The notes: generated by a model from the letters alone, not told the origin. A stretch of DNA of 43,236 nt from CAZXVU01 sp964644465 (GCA_964644465.1 CAZXVU010000004.1:1-43236); one strand, 5' to 3'. Shown: positions 32,111 through 41,641, numbered from the stretch's first letter. Numbers and translations: made by a program.

Positions 32111-32719
32111 ATGGACACGCTAATTCAATTCATCTTCGAGCATGCGCAATATGCCCATTGGATCGTCTTTGGCGCGTTGATGCTGGCTGGCATCAATGTG
32201 CCGATTAGCGAAGATCTAATGATCATTCTAAGCGCGGTTTTGGCGGCTACAGTCATCCCTGAAAACACGGAAAAACTTTTCATCGGGGTCTTTCTTGGCT
32301 GCTATATATCCGATTGGGCTTGCTATTGGATTGGAAGATGCTTGGGGCCGAAACTCTGGAATATTTCCTGGTTTGCTAAAACATTCGACAGGAAACGGAT
32401 CGACCAAATTCATGCGTACTATGGAAAGTATGGCTTCTGGACTCTATCGATCGGGCGATTTATGCCTTTCGGAGTCCGTAATTGCCTCTTTTTGACTGCG
32501 GGGCTTGGCAAAATGCCTTTCAGCAAATTTCTCTTGAGCGACGGGATTGCCTGCCTCTGTTCAAATACCCTCCTTTTCACCTTGGCCTACACAGTAGGAA
32601 AAAATTATGAGGTTCTCCTGGGGTCCTTAAAAACCTTCAACATTTTGCTATTTAGTTCCTTTGTGGTGCTGATAATTGCCTTCATTTGGTATAAAAGGAA
32701 GAAAAAGGTTTCCACCTAG
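32111..32719 (+). CDS. DedA/VTT-family membrane protein
   Basis: A 202-residue polytopic inner-membrane protein of the DedA family, thought to flip or transport polyprenyl phosphate or phospholipids using the proton gradient. Family marks are INVPISEDLMII near the N-terminus and the re-entrant GRFMPFGVRNCLFLTAGLGKMP, with conserved Arg and Pro. The C-terminus is a TM helix and a Lys-rich tail. No Shine-Dalgarno is obvious before the ATG. It is followed after 26 bases by pgsA, and lipid traffic fits that neighbour. A weak TATAAT (32059-32064) may drive it. Confidence 0.87.
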   Translation: MDTLIQFIFEHAQYAHWIVFGALMLAGINVPISEDLMIILSAVLAATVIPENTEKLFIGVFLGCYISDWACYWIGRCLGPKLWNISWFAKTFDRKRIDQIHAYYGKYGFWTLSIGRFMPFGVRNCLFLTAGLGKMPFSKFLLSDGIACLCSNTLLFTLAYTVGKNYEVLLGSLKTFNILLFSSFVVLIIAFIWYKRKKKVST

Positions 32720-32745
32720 GCCATTCTTTCCCATCTTTAATAAAT

Positions 32746-33258
32746 ATGCTTACATTGTCCAATAGCCTTTCTTTTGTCCGAGCCCCTCTAGCCTTTTTGT
32801 TTCTACAAGAAAACTCCTCATTGCGGATTTTAGCCATTGTTCTTGCTATGATTACGGATAGCATTGATGGCTACCTCGCCCGCCGTTATCAGTCTGTGAG
32901 CCGATTTGGGACGATCTTAGACCCAGCTATGGATAAGTTTTTTGTCTATTTCGCTATGACCGTGCTTTTATTAGAAGGCAAAATGGCATCTTGGGAAGTG
33001 GGCGCGATGCTCTCGAGAGATTTCTTTTTATGCCTCTATGGATTTTTCATGCTTGCTACAAGGCGTTGGAAATCCATTGTTTTCCGTGCAATCCGCTGGG
33101 GAAAAGCAACGACAGCTCTTCAATTCCTGATCCTGATTGGATTGACCGTAGGGGCGACGATTCCTTGGTTTGTCTTTCTCGCTTTCATCATCATGGGATG
33201 GCTTGCCTTCCTTGAGCTCCTTCAGCTTTCGGGAAAACCCGCAGAAAACCAACCCTGA
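32746..33258 (+). CDS. pgsA: CDP-alcohol phosphatidyltransferase (PgsA-like)
   Basis: A 170-residue membrane enzyme that transfers a phosphatidyl group from CDP-diacylglycerol to an alcohol, most likely glycerol-3-phosphate. The full signature DG(x)2AR(x)8G(x)3D(x)3D is present (DGYLARRYQSVSRFGTILD, then Asp four residues later), so the metal site is intact. Several further TM helices follow. In Chlamydia a pgsA paralogue lies beside ntt. Assignment to glycerophosphate rather than serine is by size and context. It converges on mscS with a 9-base gap. Confidence 0.88.
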   Translation: MLTLSNSLSFVRAPLAFLFLQENSSLRILAIVLAMITDSIDGYLARRYQSVSRFGTILDPAMDKFFVYFAMTVLLLEGKMASWEVGAMLSRDFFLCLYGFFMLATRRWKSIVFRAIRWGKATTALQFLILIGLTVGATIPWFVFLAFIIMGWLAFLELLQLSGKPAENQP

Positions 33259-33267
33259 CACTGGTTG

Positions 33268-34335
33268 TTAAATTTCATAACGGCTAATAGCCATTTCCGC
33301 GCCAGCGCTCTCTATGATCTGATGGACGTGGAGGAGGAGTTCTTGTTTGATCTCCATGAAATCTTCGTAGCGGGTTGAAAGGGTATAGGCTTTGATTTCA
33401 ATTTCTAGAGCATAGGGACCGAAAGTGAGAAGATAAATATTTATCGGCTGATGAGAGTCGATTTCAGGATGCCTATCAAATAGGGTCCGAATTTCATCGA
33501 TGATATTTGAAGCTTTATCCGCATCGGCGTAGCGAATCCGAACTTTCTCTTCAATGCATCTGTGGGTAATCCGGGAAAGATTGAGGAGTATTTCGGAAGA
33601 AAACAAAGCATTGGGTATATAAATGGGCTTTTTTTCAAGATCGCGGAGAGCCGTGGCATACCATCCAATCTCTTCGACATGGCCAGTGATTTTTTTTGCG
33701 GGGATCTCGATCAAGTCATTCACAGTAAACGGGCGGGTTGCGTAAAGCATCAGCCCTCCAAAAAAATTGGCTATCACCTCGCGGCTTGCAAACCCAAAAG
33801 CAGCTGCGCCAATTCCTCCAAAAGTTACAAGCGGGACGATGTTCAGGCCAAACAAGCCCAAGATCACTAAGAGAGCAACAAAAAGAACTCCAATCGTAAA
33901 TAGTTTTCCTATGATTTCCAAAGAAACAGGATCGAAGGTGGGCTTTCCTCGAACACGGCGGGCTGCCATCGCATTGTGGAAAACCTTTTTCCAGCGGATC
34001 AGGAACCATGTAAGGAAAAATACGATAGCAACATTGCGCAAAGGGGCAATAAACCCCAATGTATCCGCTAACTTCAACTCTTGGGCTGTCAGGTAAAATA
34101 GAAAGGAGCTGGACAAGACCCATAATAGAGCCTTTAAAGGAAAAATGACGGAGGAATCGAGATGCACTCGCCAATCATTTTCTTTAATTTGGGCTTTTTG
34201 TTTTGAGCGATCGAGGGCTCTTTTTAAAAGAAAATTAAATAGAAAAAGGAGAAGAAGAATGAAGCCCGCTTCTACAATCCATGCGTGCTCTAAGAGCCAA
34301 GAATGCCAATTGGGGAGTATTTCTCGATTCTCCAT
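33268..34335 (-). CDS. MscS-family mechanosensitive channel
   Basis: A 355-residue inner-membrane channel opened by membrane tension. Four or five TM segments precede the pore helix and beta domain: GGIGAAAFGFASREVIANFF is the Gly/Ala-rich TM3 and GGLMLYATRPFTVNDLI leads into the cytoplasmic vestibule; the C-terminal alpha/beta region has EIEIKAYTLSTRYEDF. The extra N-terminal TM segments make it a YnaI/YbdG-like variant rather than minimal MscS. It interrupts the chlamydial ntt-pgsA-sppA run on the opposite strand and is divergent from sppA. Confidence 0.9.
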   Translation of the reverse strand: MENREILPNWHSWLLEHAWIVEAGFILLLLFLFNFLLKRALDRSKQKAQIKENDWRVHLDSSVIFPLKALLWVLSSSFLFYLTAQELKLADTLGFIAPLRNVAIVFFLTWFLIRWKKVFHNAMAARRVRGKPTFDPVSLEIIGKLFTIGVLFVALLVILGLFGLNIVPLVTFGGIGAAAFGFASREVIANFFGGLMLYATRPFTVNDLIEIPAKKITGHVEEIGWYATALRDLEKKPIYIPNALFSSEILLNLSRITHRCIEEKVRIRYADADKASNIIDEIRTLFDRHPEIDSHQPINIYLLTFGPYALEIEIKAYTLSTRYEDFMEIKQELLLHVHQIIESAGAEMAISRYEI

Positions 34336-34398
34336 CTTTCCCTTTAGGCTGATTTAAGGTATAAGCTAATGATTATATTCAATTGAGGCTTGTTTTTC

Positions 34399-35439
34399 AT
34401 GGAAATTCAACGGGAATCGATTTTCGTATCTATCTTAAGGATTTTTAGCCGCACATTTTTTGGAGTTTGCGGGTTTTTTCTGGCTCTCCTTCTCATCTCA
34501 GTACTCTATTCTACTTTCTCTTCAGCCACTTCAGCTCAAGAAAAAACAACGACCAACTATCTCCCGGACCATACAGGAAGCCGAGATGGGATTTCTCTGA
34601 CCTCTCCAGTGATCCTTCAATTGAATATCCATGGGGTCATCGGCGAGCCTAAAGTTCTCGACAGCGATGTTGTTCAAAACATCCTTATGGATTCTCGCGG
34701 CGGAATTTTGAAAGAGCGGGTCAAGGGCGTCTTGATCCACATAAACTCTCCGGGGGGAACGGTCGTCGACTCAGATAATATCTACAGGATGATCCTGCTC
34801 TATAAAGCAAAATATAAAGTTCCAGTATATGCCTTTGTCGATGGGCTCTGCGCTTCAGGCGGTATGTACATCGCTTGCGCTGCAGACCAAATCTACGCGG
34901 GACCCGCTGCTATCATTGGATCCGTCGGCGTCGTTATTGGACCTTTCTTCAACGTTTACGAAACGATGACCAAAATTGGAATGCAAGCGAGGACGCTCAC
35001 TGAAGGACTCGACAAAGACATGATGAATCCTACCCGCCCCTGGAAAGAAGGCGAGGACGCTTCTCTAAAAGCAGTTACAGCCTATTTTTATAACCAATTT
35101 GTCGACCTTGTTGTTTCGCGGCGTCCCAGAATGGATAAATCGAAATTGATCGAAGAATATGGCGCGCAGGTATTCGACCCAATGCTCGCACAGCAATATG
35201 GTTACGTGGACTTTGCCAATTCAAGCCGTGAAGAAGCCATGCTTGCCCTTCTTAAAGAAGCAAAAATGGATCCTGCGAAAACATATCAAGTTGTCGAACT
35301 AGAGCCGAAAAACGCTTGGGTGTCAGCGCTGCTTAGCCAGTCGCCGTTGATCACAGGCAAGATCGAACATTCTTTGGACTTTGGCGCTCCGAAGATCCGC
35401 GATCAAATCGCATATCTCTATCAGCCTTTAGTAAATTAA
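34399..35439 (+). CDS. sppA: Signal peptide peptidase SppA/SohB
   Basis: A 346-residue membrane-anchored serine protease of the S49 family that degrades cleaved signal peptides. One N-terminal TM helix (about 15-38) is followed by the protease domain with LIHINSPGGTVVDSDNIYR, catalytic Ser153 in GLCASGGMYIA and probable catalytic Lys206 in EGLDKDMMNP. ATG 34399, with GAGG about 10 bases upstream, is preferred to TTG 34390. Its stop codon is immediately followed by the polA ATG with no spacer, so translation is likely coupled. The order sppA-polA-coaE-rho matches Chlamydia. Confidence 0.92.
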   Translation: MEIQRESIFVSILRIFSRTFFGVCGFFLALLLISVLYSTFSSATSAQEKTTTNYLPDHTGSRDGISLTSPVILQLNIHGVIGEPKVLDSDVVQNILMDSRGGILKERVKGVLIHINSPGGTVVDSDNIYRMILLYKAKYKVPVYAFVDGLCASGGMYIACAADQIYAGPAAIIGSVGVVIGPFFNVYETMTKIGMQARTLTEGLDKDMMNPTRPWKEGEDASLKAVTAYFYNQFVDLVVSRRPRMDKSKLIEEYGAQVFDPMLAQQYGYVDFANSSREEAMLALLKEAKMDPAKTYQVVELEPKNAWVSALLSQSPLITGKIEHSLDFGAPKIRDQIAYLYQPLVN

Positions 35440-38124
35440 ATGGATAGAATTTACATAGTCGACGCAGTCAATTTCCTCTTCCGGTCGTACTATGCGATTG
35501 CCCCTATGCTCAATGATTTGGGGCAATCGACAAATGCTCTTTTTGGCTTTGTCCGATCTGTCATGAAGCTGATTAAGGACTTTTCTCCGGATCATATCAT
35601 TTGCGTTTTCGACGGTCCCGACAATAAAAAATCGAGGCAAGCTGTTTACGCAGAATATAAAATGCACAGAAAAGGGGCGCCGGAAGATCTTTTCCCTCAA
35701 TTCGATTGGGCATTTAAATACTGCGGGCTCGCAGGGATTCCTGCGATATGCATAGAAGGGATCGAAGCAGACGATACGATGGCATCTATCGCGCTCTGGG
35801 CGGAAAAGAAAGGCTCCAAGGTCTTCCTTTGCTCGAGCGACAAAGACTTGATGCAGCTGATCAACAATCATATTTTCATGTTGCAGCCTCATAAAGAAAA
35901 TCTGATCGTCGATGCTGAGAAAGTCAAAGAACATTTTGGTGTGCGACCCGATCAGATGCTCGATCTCTTGGCGATCATGGGAGATGCTTCGGATAATATC
36001 CCAGGCCTTGAAGGGTTCGGTCCAAAGACGGCCGCATCTCTCCTGCAAGAATTCGGGACTTTGGACAACATTCTGGCCCATCCTGAAAGAGTGAAAGGAG
36101 AGAAAAAACAGGAAACTCTCCGATCGCAGAAAGATGTAGCATTGATGAGCCGCGAGCTGGCGACGCTTGATACAAGAGTAGAGATCCCTCTAACAGAAGA
36201 ATTCTACCGCCGTAAAGAGCCAGACTTGCGAAAGCTGATCGATTTTTTTCACGAAATGAAATTCAGTTCCTTGATGCGCGAATTGGGGACTCCCGTTGAA
36301 AAAGAAACGGAAGGGAAAAAGAAGAAAGCGCGCAACACAGAAAAGCACAGCTATGAGCTCATCGATGAAGAAAAAGAGCTCGAGATGCTTTTAGAGCACC
36401 TGTCGAAACAGCCGCAAGTGGGGATCGATACAGAGACAACCGATATCCATCCGATCACAGCTGAATTTGTAGGGATTGGGTTTTGCATAGAGCCTGGTGA
36501 GGCTTGGTATGTCCCAACAAATGGGCATCTCGGAGAAAAAAAAGTTCTCGAAGAACTGAAAAAGTTTTTTTCCCATGCTCCATGCGCTTTTTATGGCCAC
36601 AATTTGAAATACGACCTCCATATTTTAGAAAATCTCAAAATCCCTCTCAAAAAAATCTGTTTTGATACACTATTAGCTTCTTATCTATGCGATCCGCAAA
36701 CGCGGCGTCATAATCTCGATGAATTGACCCTTGAAAAATTCAAAAAAGTAAAAATTCCCATCGAAAGTTTGATCGGCAAAGGGAAAAATGAAACATCCAT
36801 GCGCGATGTTTCTGTTGAAAAAGTGAAAGACTACTGCTGCGAAGATATCGATTACACCGCGCGCCTCAAAGAGCTTTTCGAAGAAGAATTGGAAGAAAAA
36901 AAACTCGATAAGCTTCTTTACGATATCGAGCTGCCTTTGCTTCCCATTTTAGCAAAAATGGAAAGGGCGGGGATTTATCTCGATGTAGAACAACTGCAAA
37001 AATTGGGAGAGGAGGTATCTCACGATTTGCAAAAGTCTAGATCTAAAATCTTCCAGGAAGTCGGCTCCGAATTCAATCTCAATTCTCCCAAGCAGCTCGG
37101 CGAGATCCTTTTCCAAAAAATGGGGTTGAAGCAGCCCGCCAAAAGACGTACAGAATTTTCAACAAGCGCTGAAGTATTGGAGCAGCTTGCTGACGAAAGC
37201 CCCGTCGTCCAGCATATTCTAGAGTACAGAACTTTAGAAAAGCTCCGCTCTACGTACATTGAAGCCTTGCCAGAATCGGTCAATCCGAAAACAGGCCGCA
37301 TCCACTGCACTTTCAATCAATCGGTGACTGCGACTGGACGTCTTTCCTGCCAAGATCCAAATTTGCAAAACATTCCCATCCGTTCGAAAGAAGGAATCGC
37401 TATCCGCTCTTGTTTTAAGCCTGAGAAGAAGGGATGGAGTTTTCTAGGCGCCGATTATTCACAAATTGAACTGAGGCTTCTCGCCCATTTCAGCGAAGAT
37501 CCCGAACTTCTCAAGGCCTTCAACTCTGGAAGAGACATCCATGTACACACCGCATCGCTTGTTTTTGGAGTTCCCGAATCTCAAGTCACTCCGGAAATGC
37601 GCTCGCAGGCAAAAACAGTCAATTTTGGAATTGTGTATGGACAAGGCCCATTTGGTCTTTCCCAACAGCTCCATATTTCGATGCGCGAAGCGTCCGATTT
37701 TATAAAAACATATTTTGAAAGATATCCCCGTGTTGCAGAATTTTTGGAATTCTGCAAAGCTCAAGTCCGAAAAACAGGCATGTCAAAAACTTTGACAGGG
37801 CGGCAAAGGCCTATCCCAGAAATCAACAATAAGAATCCCTCTATTAGAGCAGCAGCAGATCGGCTTGCCGTCAATACGCCGCTCCAAGGAACGGCTGCAG
37901 ACTTGATTAAGATGGCCATGATCCAGATCGACCAGACGATTACAGAGAGAAAATTGGAAGGGAAAATGATCCTTCAGATCCACGACGAGCTCATTTTTGA
38001 AGTCCCTGACGAAGAAATTACGGCTTTCGAAGGGCTTGTAAAAGAAAAAATGGAAAACGTCCTTAAACTCAATATCCCGATCGAAGTGCATCTCGCTGTT
38101 GGCAAAAATTGGGGAGAATGTTAA
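35440..38124 (+). CDS. polA: DNA polymerase I
   Basis: A three-domain repair/replication polymerase of 894 residues. The N-terminal 5'-3' exonuclease (about 1-290) has VFDGPDNKKSRQ, EADDTMASIA and SSDKDLMQL. The 3'-5' exonuclease (about 305-490) keeps GIDTETTD (DxE), NLKYDLHIL and DYCCEDIDYT, so proofreading appears functional, unlike in many Gram-positive homologues. The polymerase domain has motif A GADYSQIELRLLAHFS, the O-helix RSQAKTVNFGIVYGQG and motif C QIHDELIFEV. It starts directly on the sppA stop and overlaps coaE by 7 bases. Confidence 0.97.
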   Translation: MDRIYIVDAVNFLFRSYYAIAPMLNDLGQSTNALFGFVRSVMKLIKDFSPDHIICVFDGPDNKKSRQAVYAEYKMHRKGAPEDLFPQFDWAFKYCGLAGIPAICIEGIEADDTMASIALWAEKKGSKVFLCSSDKDLMQLINNHIFMLQPHKENLIVDAEKVKEHFGVRPDQMLDLLAIMGDASDNIPGLEGFGPKTAASLLQEFGTLDNILAHPERVKGEKKQETLRSQKDVALMSRELATLDTRVEIPLTEEFYRRKEPDLRKLIDFFHEMKFSSLMRELGTPVEKETEGKKKKARNTEKHSYELIDEEKELEMLLEHLSKQPQVGIDTETTDIHPITAEFVGIGFCIEPGEAWYVPTNGHLGEKKVLEELKKFFSHAPCAFYGHNLKYDLHILENLKIPLKKICFDTLLASYLCDPQTRRHNLDELTLEKFKKVKIPIESLIGKGKNETSMRDVSVEKVKDYCCEDIDYTARLKELFEEELEEKKLDKLLYDIELPLLPILAKMERAGIYLDVEQLQKLGEEVSHDLQKSRSKIFQEVGSEFNLNSPKQLGEILFQKMGLKQPAKRRTEFSTSAEVLEQLADESPVVQHILEYRTLEKLRSTYIEALPESVNPKTGRIHCTFNQSVTATGRLSCQDPNLQNIPIRSKEGIAIRSCFKPEKKGWSFLGADYSQIELRLLAHFSEDPELLKAFNSGRDIHVHTASLVFGVPESQVTPEMRSQAKTVNFGIVYGQGPFGLSQQLHISMREASDFIKTYFERYPRVAEFLEFCKAQVRKTGMSKTLTGRQRPIPEINNKNPSIRAAADRLAVNTPLQGTAADLIKMAMIQIDQTITERKLEGKMILQIHDELIFEVPDEEITAFEGLVKEKMENVLKLNIPIEVHLAVGKNWGEC

Positions 38125-38726
38125 AATTAATAAAAATTGCTATCACAGGTGGGGTAGCAGGCGGAAAGAGTTCCGTTTGCCAGTTCTTCAAAGAACTGGG
38201 AGCCTATGTGGTCAATGCGGATGCATTAGTCCACGAGCTCCTAATACCTAACACCGATCTCGGTCAGCAAATCATCCGGTTATTCGGCTCAAATATCCTT
38301 GAAAATGGAAAGATCAGCCGTAGGATCATTGCTGATAAGGTTTTTAAAGACCCGAAACAACTTGAGCAGTTAGAAGGGTTGCTCCATCCGGCCGTTCTTC
38401 GAAAGATTGAAGAACTCTATGGCCAAGCCTGTCGCGAAGGCAAATATACGTCCTTTGTGGTGGAAATCCCTTTACTGTACGAGATTCAGGGAGATTCGTT
38501 TTACGACGTGGTAGTCGCTGTCTTAGCCGATGAAGAATTAGCAAAAAAGCGGTTTGAGAAAGCGGGATTTCAAAAAACGGAATACGATCGACGCATGAGC
38601 AGGCAGTTAAAGCCCCATCAAAAATCAGCTAAAGCAGATTATACAATTCACAATAATGGTTCTCTTGAAGACTTGAAGAAAAAAGTTATCGAGCTGGACC
38701 GAATCATCCATCACAAAAAACCTTAA
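38118..38726 (+). CDS. coaE: Dephospho-CoA kinase
   Basis: Final enzyme of CoA synthesis, phosphorylating the 3'-OH of dephospho-CoA; 202 residues. The P-loop is ITGGVAGGKSSV, NADALVHELL supplies the catalytic Asp region, and LLHPAVLRKIEEL and VVEIPLLYE are CoaE signatures. ATG 38118 is taken rather than TTG 38109; it overlaps the polA stop (ATGTTAA). Rho follows after 18 bases, so sppA-polA-coaE-rho is likely one transcript. Confidence 0.95.
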   Translation: MLKLIKIAITGGVAGGKSSVCQFFKELGAYVVNADALVHELLIPNTDLGQQIIRLFGSNILENGKISRRIIADKVFKDPKQLEQLEGLLHPAVLRKIEELYGQACREGKYTSFVVEIPLLYEIQGDSFYDVVVAVLADEELAKKRFEKAGFQKTEYDRRMSRQLKPHQKSAKADYTIHNNGSLEDLKKKVIELDRIIHHKKP

Positions 38727-38744
38727 GTTCGGAGCCTCCTTTCC

Positions 38745-40073
38745 ATGATGAATCATCAAGATCAGCAAACTGAAAACCAGAATTCTGAACAAAATTCCCG
38801 ACCGCCGGATTTTGAGACCGTCACAAAGATTGCCGATTTACAGCGGATGAATATCGACCAACTGCAAAATTACGCCCGCAATATCGGTCTCAAACATACA
38901 GCTTCTCTTCCAAAGTCTGGGGTTGTTTTTGAAATTGTCAAAACAATCTCCGACAGACCCAACGAAGTCATCTACGGAGAGGGAGTTCTCGAAGTCCTTC
39001 CTGATGGATTCGGATTCCTCCGCTCTCCTTACTACAACTTCCTCCCTTCCGCTGAAGATATTTATGTTTCGCCAGCGCAAATCCGCCGCTTCGATCTCCG
39101 CAAAGGCGATACGCTCTTCGGATCAATCCGGGCGCCGAAAGATAAAGAAAAATACTTCGCGATGCTTAAGGTCGAGCGGATCAACGGAAAAACATTTGAA
39201 CAGACCCGCGACCGCGTCCTGTTCGAAAACCTGACTCCTCTTTATCCCGACAAGCGCCTCGTCATGGAAACAACGAGAGAAAGGCTTTCTACCCGCGTTC
39301 TCGATTTAGCCGCTCCAATTGGAAAAGGACAACGCGCTTTGATCGTTGCTCCTCCAAAGTCCGGCAAAACAATCTTGATGCAGAACATCGCGAATGCGAT
39401 TGAGACGAACAATCCTGAAGTTACACTCATGGTCCTGCTCATCGACGAGCGCCCTGAAGAAGTGACCGACATGATCCGCACCGTCAAAGGGGAAGTAATC
39501 GCTTCTACCTTCGACGAGCCGCCTGAAAGGCACGTTCAAATCGCTGAGATGGCCATCGAGAAGGCCCGCCGTATGGTTGAGTGTGGCTACGATGTAGTCA
39601 TTCTTCTCGACAACATCACCCGCCTCGCACGCGCTTATAACACCGTTCAGCCTCATTCAGGAAAAATCCTGACAGGCGGTGTCGACGCCAATGCTCTCCA
39701 CAAGCCGAAACGCTTCTTCGGAGCAGCTCGAAATGTGGAACAAGGCGGCTCTCTCACGATCATTGCAACAGCCCTGATCGATACCGGTTCTCGTATGGAC
39801 GAAGTGATCTTTGAAGAGTTCAAAGGTACTGGCAACATGGAACTGGTCCTTGACCGCAGATTGGCTGACCGCCGTATATGGCCAGCGATCGATGTGATCA
39901 AGAGCGGAACTCGAAAAGAAGAGCTTCTTTATCATCCAGCGGAACTCGAAAAGATTTATCTCCTCCGTCAAGGCGTAGCCGACCTCACGCCTGCCGATGC
40001 GATGAATCTCTTGACTGCCCGTCTGAAAAAGACAGCGTCCAATGCGGAATTCCTTCTCTCTATGAAAGACTAG
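38745..40073 (+). CDS. rho: Transcription termination factor Rho
   Basis: A hexameric RNA-dependent ATPase that ends transcripts; 442 residues. The N-terminal RNA-binding region has LQRMNIDQLQNYARNIGL and the cold-shock-like GFGFLRSPYYNFLPSAEDIY. The ATPase core has Walker A APPKSGKTILMQ, Walker B VVILLDNITRLARAYN, the Q-loop GGVDANALHKPKRFFGAARN and R-loop/hexamer elements. An extra Gln/Asn-rich N-terminal stretch (about 1-25) is present. Context matches the chlamydial coaE-rho pair. Confidence 0.97.
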   Translation: MMNHQDQQTENQNSEQNSRPPDFETVTKIADLQRMNIDQLQNYARNIGLKHTASLPKSGVVFEIVKTISDRPNEVIYGEGVLEVLPDGFGFLRSPYYNFLPSAEDIYVSPAQIRRFDLRKGDTLFGSIRAPKDKEKYFAMLKVERINGKTFEQTRDRVLFENLTPLYPDKRLVMETTRERLSTRVLDLAAPIGKGQRALIVAPPKSGKTILMQNIANAIETNNPEVTLMVLLIDERPEEVTDMIRTVKGEVIASTFDEPPERHVQIAEMAIEKARRMVECGYDVVILLDNITRLARAYNTVQPHSGKILTGGVDANALHKPKRFFGAARNVEQGGSLTIIATALIDTGSRMDEVIFEEFKGTGNMELVLDRRLADRRIWPAIDVIKSGTRKEELLYHPAELEKIYLLRQGVADLTPADAMNLLTARLKKTASNAEFLLSMKD

Positions 40074-40126
40074 TTTGCAGCAAAAAGAAATTTGCGCTAC
40101 AAGGACGGACGTTAGGGAGTATGAAT

Positions 40127-40966
40127 ATGCGTGCTATAACTCTTCTGCTCGGTTGCCTGATTATCGGGCTTGGGGCCTTTTGGTCTTGGATATATTTTCC
40201 AGGATTCCGATCTAAAGTCGAAGATTTCCTGAGTTCGAAAACATTTCAGACTCTGGAAGTGCGCTATTCAGCGGAAACGATCATGGATGCTCATCGGAAA
40301 GAGCTGCTCAAAGATGGCGACCATGTCTTTCTCGAGCCTACTTTAAAGTTCGTCCCCTATCTTCTCATGGATGTCAAATACATCCGGACCCAAGAAAAAA
40401 CAGGCGAGGGAGTCATACTCTGGGGCTTGGTCGACGGGGAAATGGTAATCAATACGGGAACCTGGGAAAAAACCCATGGTTTCACCGATTGCATCGCTTC
40501 CAACGCCAGCCGCCAAGAATTCAAAATCATCAACGCTCTTGCAGCACGCGGCGGCTCATGGGATAGGGATGGCCTTTCTAAATTCCTGAATATTGAAAAC
40601 AATGTCCTCGATACTTGGGTCGACAATTGCCGTAAAAAAAGCTTAATTGTCCAGACAGGCAATACGTACCGTCTCCACTTGCAGAATCCGAAGCTGCAAG
40701 TGATCCCAGAAACCAAGCTCGATCAATGGCTGGTCACTAAACCTACAAAACACGCTCTTCGCGTGAAAAAGCGCTATCGTTCTACTCAAATTGAAACCAT
40801 TGCTAAAGCTGCATTCGGCAATGATTTCGCCATCCGCAAAACTACGGAGATCTTCCTCCCTGTCTATAGCATCGTCGTACAGAATCCCGATGGATCCCAG
40901 ATGACAAGCTATTGGAATGCTCTCAACGGGAAGAGGCTGATCACTCCTCCCTATGAAATTGAATAG
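40127..40966 (+). CDS. Membrane-anchored hypothetical protein downstream of rho
   Basis: A 279-residue protein that I do not recognise beyond a likely chlamydial conserved family next to rho. One N-terminal TM segment (MRAITLLLGCLIIGLGAFW) anchors a soluble domain of about 250 residues facing the periplasm by the positive-inside rule. The domain contains a winged-helix-like middle (ARGGSWDRDGLSKFLNIEN, LIVQTGNTYRLHL) and a beta-rich C-terminus (IFLPVYSIVVQNPDGSQMT). ATG 40127 has AGGGAG 7 bases upstream; ATG 40121 would be too close to it. Extension back into rho is rejected. Its stop abuts the convergent hydroxylase stop with no spacer. Confidence 0.72.
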   Translation: MRAITLLLGCLIIGLGAFWSWIYFPGFRSKVEDFLSSKTFQTLEVRYSAETIMDAHRKELLKDGDHVFLEPTLKFVPYLLMDVKYIRTQEKTGEGVILWGLVDGEMVINTGTWEKTHGFTDCIASNASRQEFKIINALAARGGSWDRDGLSKFLNIENNVLDTWVDNCRKKSLIVQTGNTYRLHLQNPKLQVIPETKLDQWLVTKPTKHALRVKKRYRSTQIETIAKAAFGNDFAIRKTTEIFLPVYSIVVQNPDGSQMTSYWNALNGKRLITPPYEIE

Positions 40967-41641
40967 TTAACGAAAAGCACCTGGTCGCAGCCATTTCGTA
41001 GCAATCCATTTTTCTCCTTTAATGACAGGAGCTCCCCCATGTAACGAAAGCGGGTCTTCCTGTCCGCCTGGCAAGCAATTATAAAACAAGACCGCATTGC
41101 ACTTGATGGGCTTTACTTTGACGTTGACGCGAGGAAAAATCGTTTCGCCGCCCTGTTCCGTCGTATGCAAATACATAATCAAGGTAGCGATTCTTTGCCC
41201 TCCCCGATTTATATGAGTTGCACTCCCTGGCATTGAGGGATCAAACCAATCAAAATGGGGTTGATATTCTCCTCCAACTCCATAATGGAGCACTTGCAGC
41301 CCTTCTCCATTTTCGACCGGAATATGGGTGTATGCTGCGATCCTTCTCTCAATATCCTGCAATATGGGATCTTGCGGGAATTGCGGGAAAAACATCCCCC
41401 GGCTCGTCCTCGCGTTATGAACAAAGCTGCTCCCTCCCTGCTGATCGACAACAGTAGATCTAGCCAACTGATCTCTTGCTGCATTGACAATATGGTCGCA
41501 TTCATAAGGCGTGAGAAAGTTTTCGATCAGATAGATCCTGGGATTTTCAGACAAAACTTGCACGTTTGGGTAGATAGTGACCACGAATGCCTCTATCGCG
41601 ATCGTCCTAAAAAGCACAAAAAGGATCAATAGTCTCTTCAT
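40967..41641 (-). CDS. Secreted prolyl 4-hydroxylase-like 2OG-Fe(II) dioxygenase
   Basis: A 224-residue protein with an N-terminal signal peptide (about 1-18, ending IEAF). The catalytic domain has the prolyl 4-hydroxylase alpha-subunit pattern: LIENFLTPYECDHIV, RTSRGMF, LQVLHYGVGGEYQPHFDWF with iron ligands His129 and Asp131, third ligand His201 in SLHGGAPV, and Lys211 in GEKWIATKWL that binds 2-oxoglutarate. All key residues are present. By family it hydroxylates proline in collagen-like or host proteins. An exported form in an intracellular bacterium could act on its own surface proteins or on host ones; this is inference. It is tail to tail with the preceding gene. Confidence 0.88.
   Translation of the reverse strand: MKRLLILFVLFRTIAIEAFVVTIYPNVQVLSENPRIYLIENFLTPYECDHIVNAARDQLARSTVVDQQGGSSFVHNARTSRGMFFPQFPQDPILQDIERRIAAYTHIPVENGEGLQVLHYGVGGEYQPHFDWFDPSMPGSATHINRGGQRIATLIMYLHTTEQGGETIFPRVNVKVKPIKCNAVLFYNCLPGGQEDPLSLHGGAPVIKGEKWIATKWLRPGAFR

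Noticed and set aside
33716..34174. A 152-codon open frame on the same strand as mscS in another frame
   Set aside because: It overlaps the conserved MscS pore region and has no independent signals.
39878..40126. Upstream extension of the post-rho hypothetical gene
   Set aside because: It would run through the end of rho in another frame; the signal-anchor start at 40127 has a well-placed AGGGAG.
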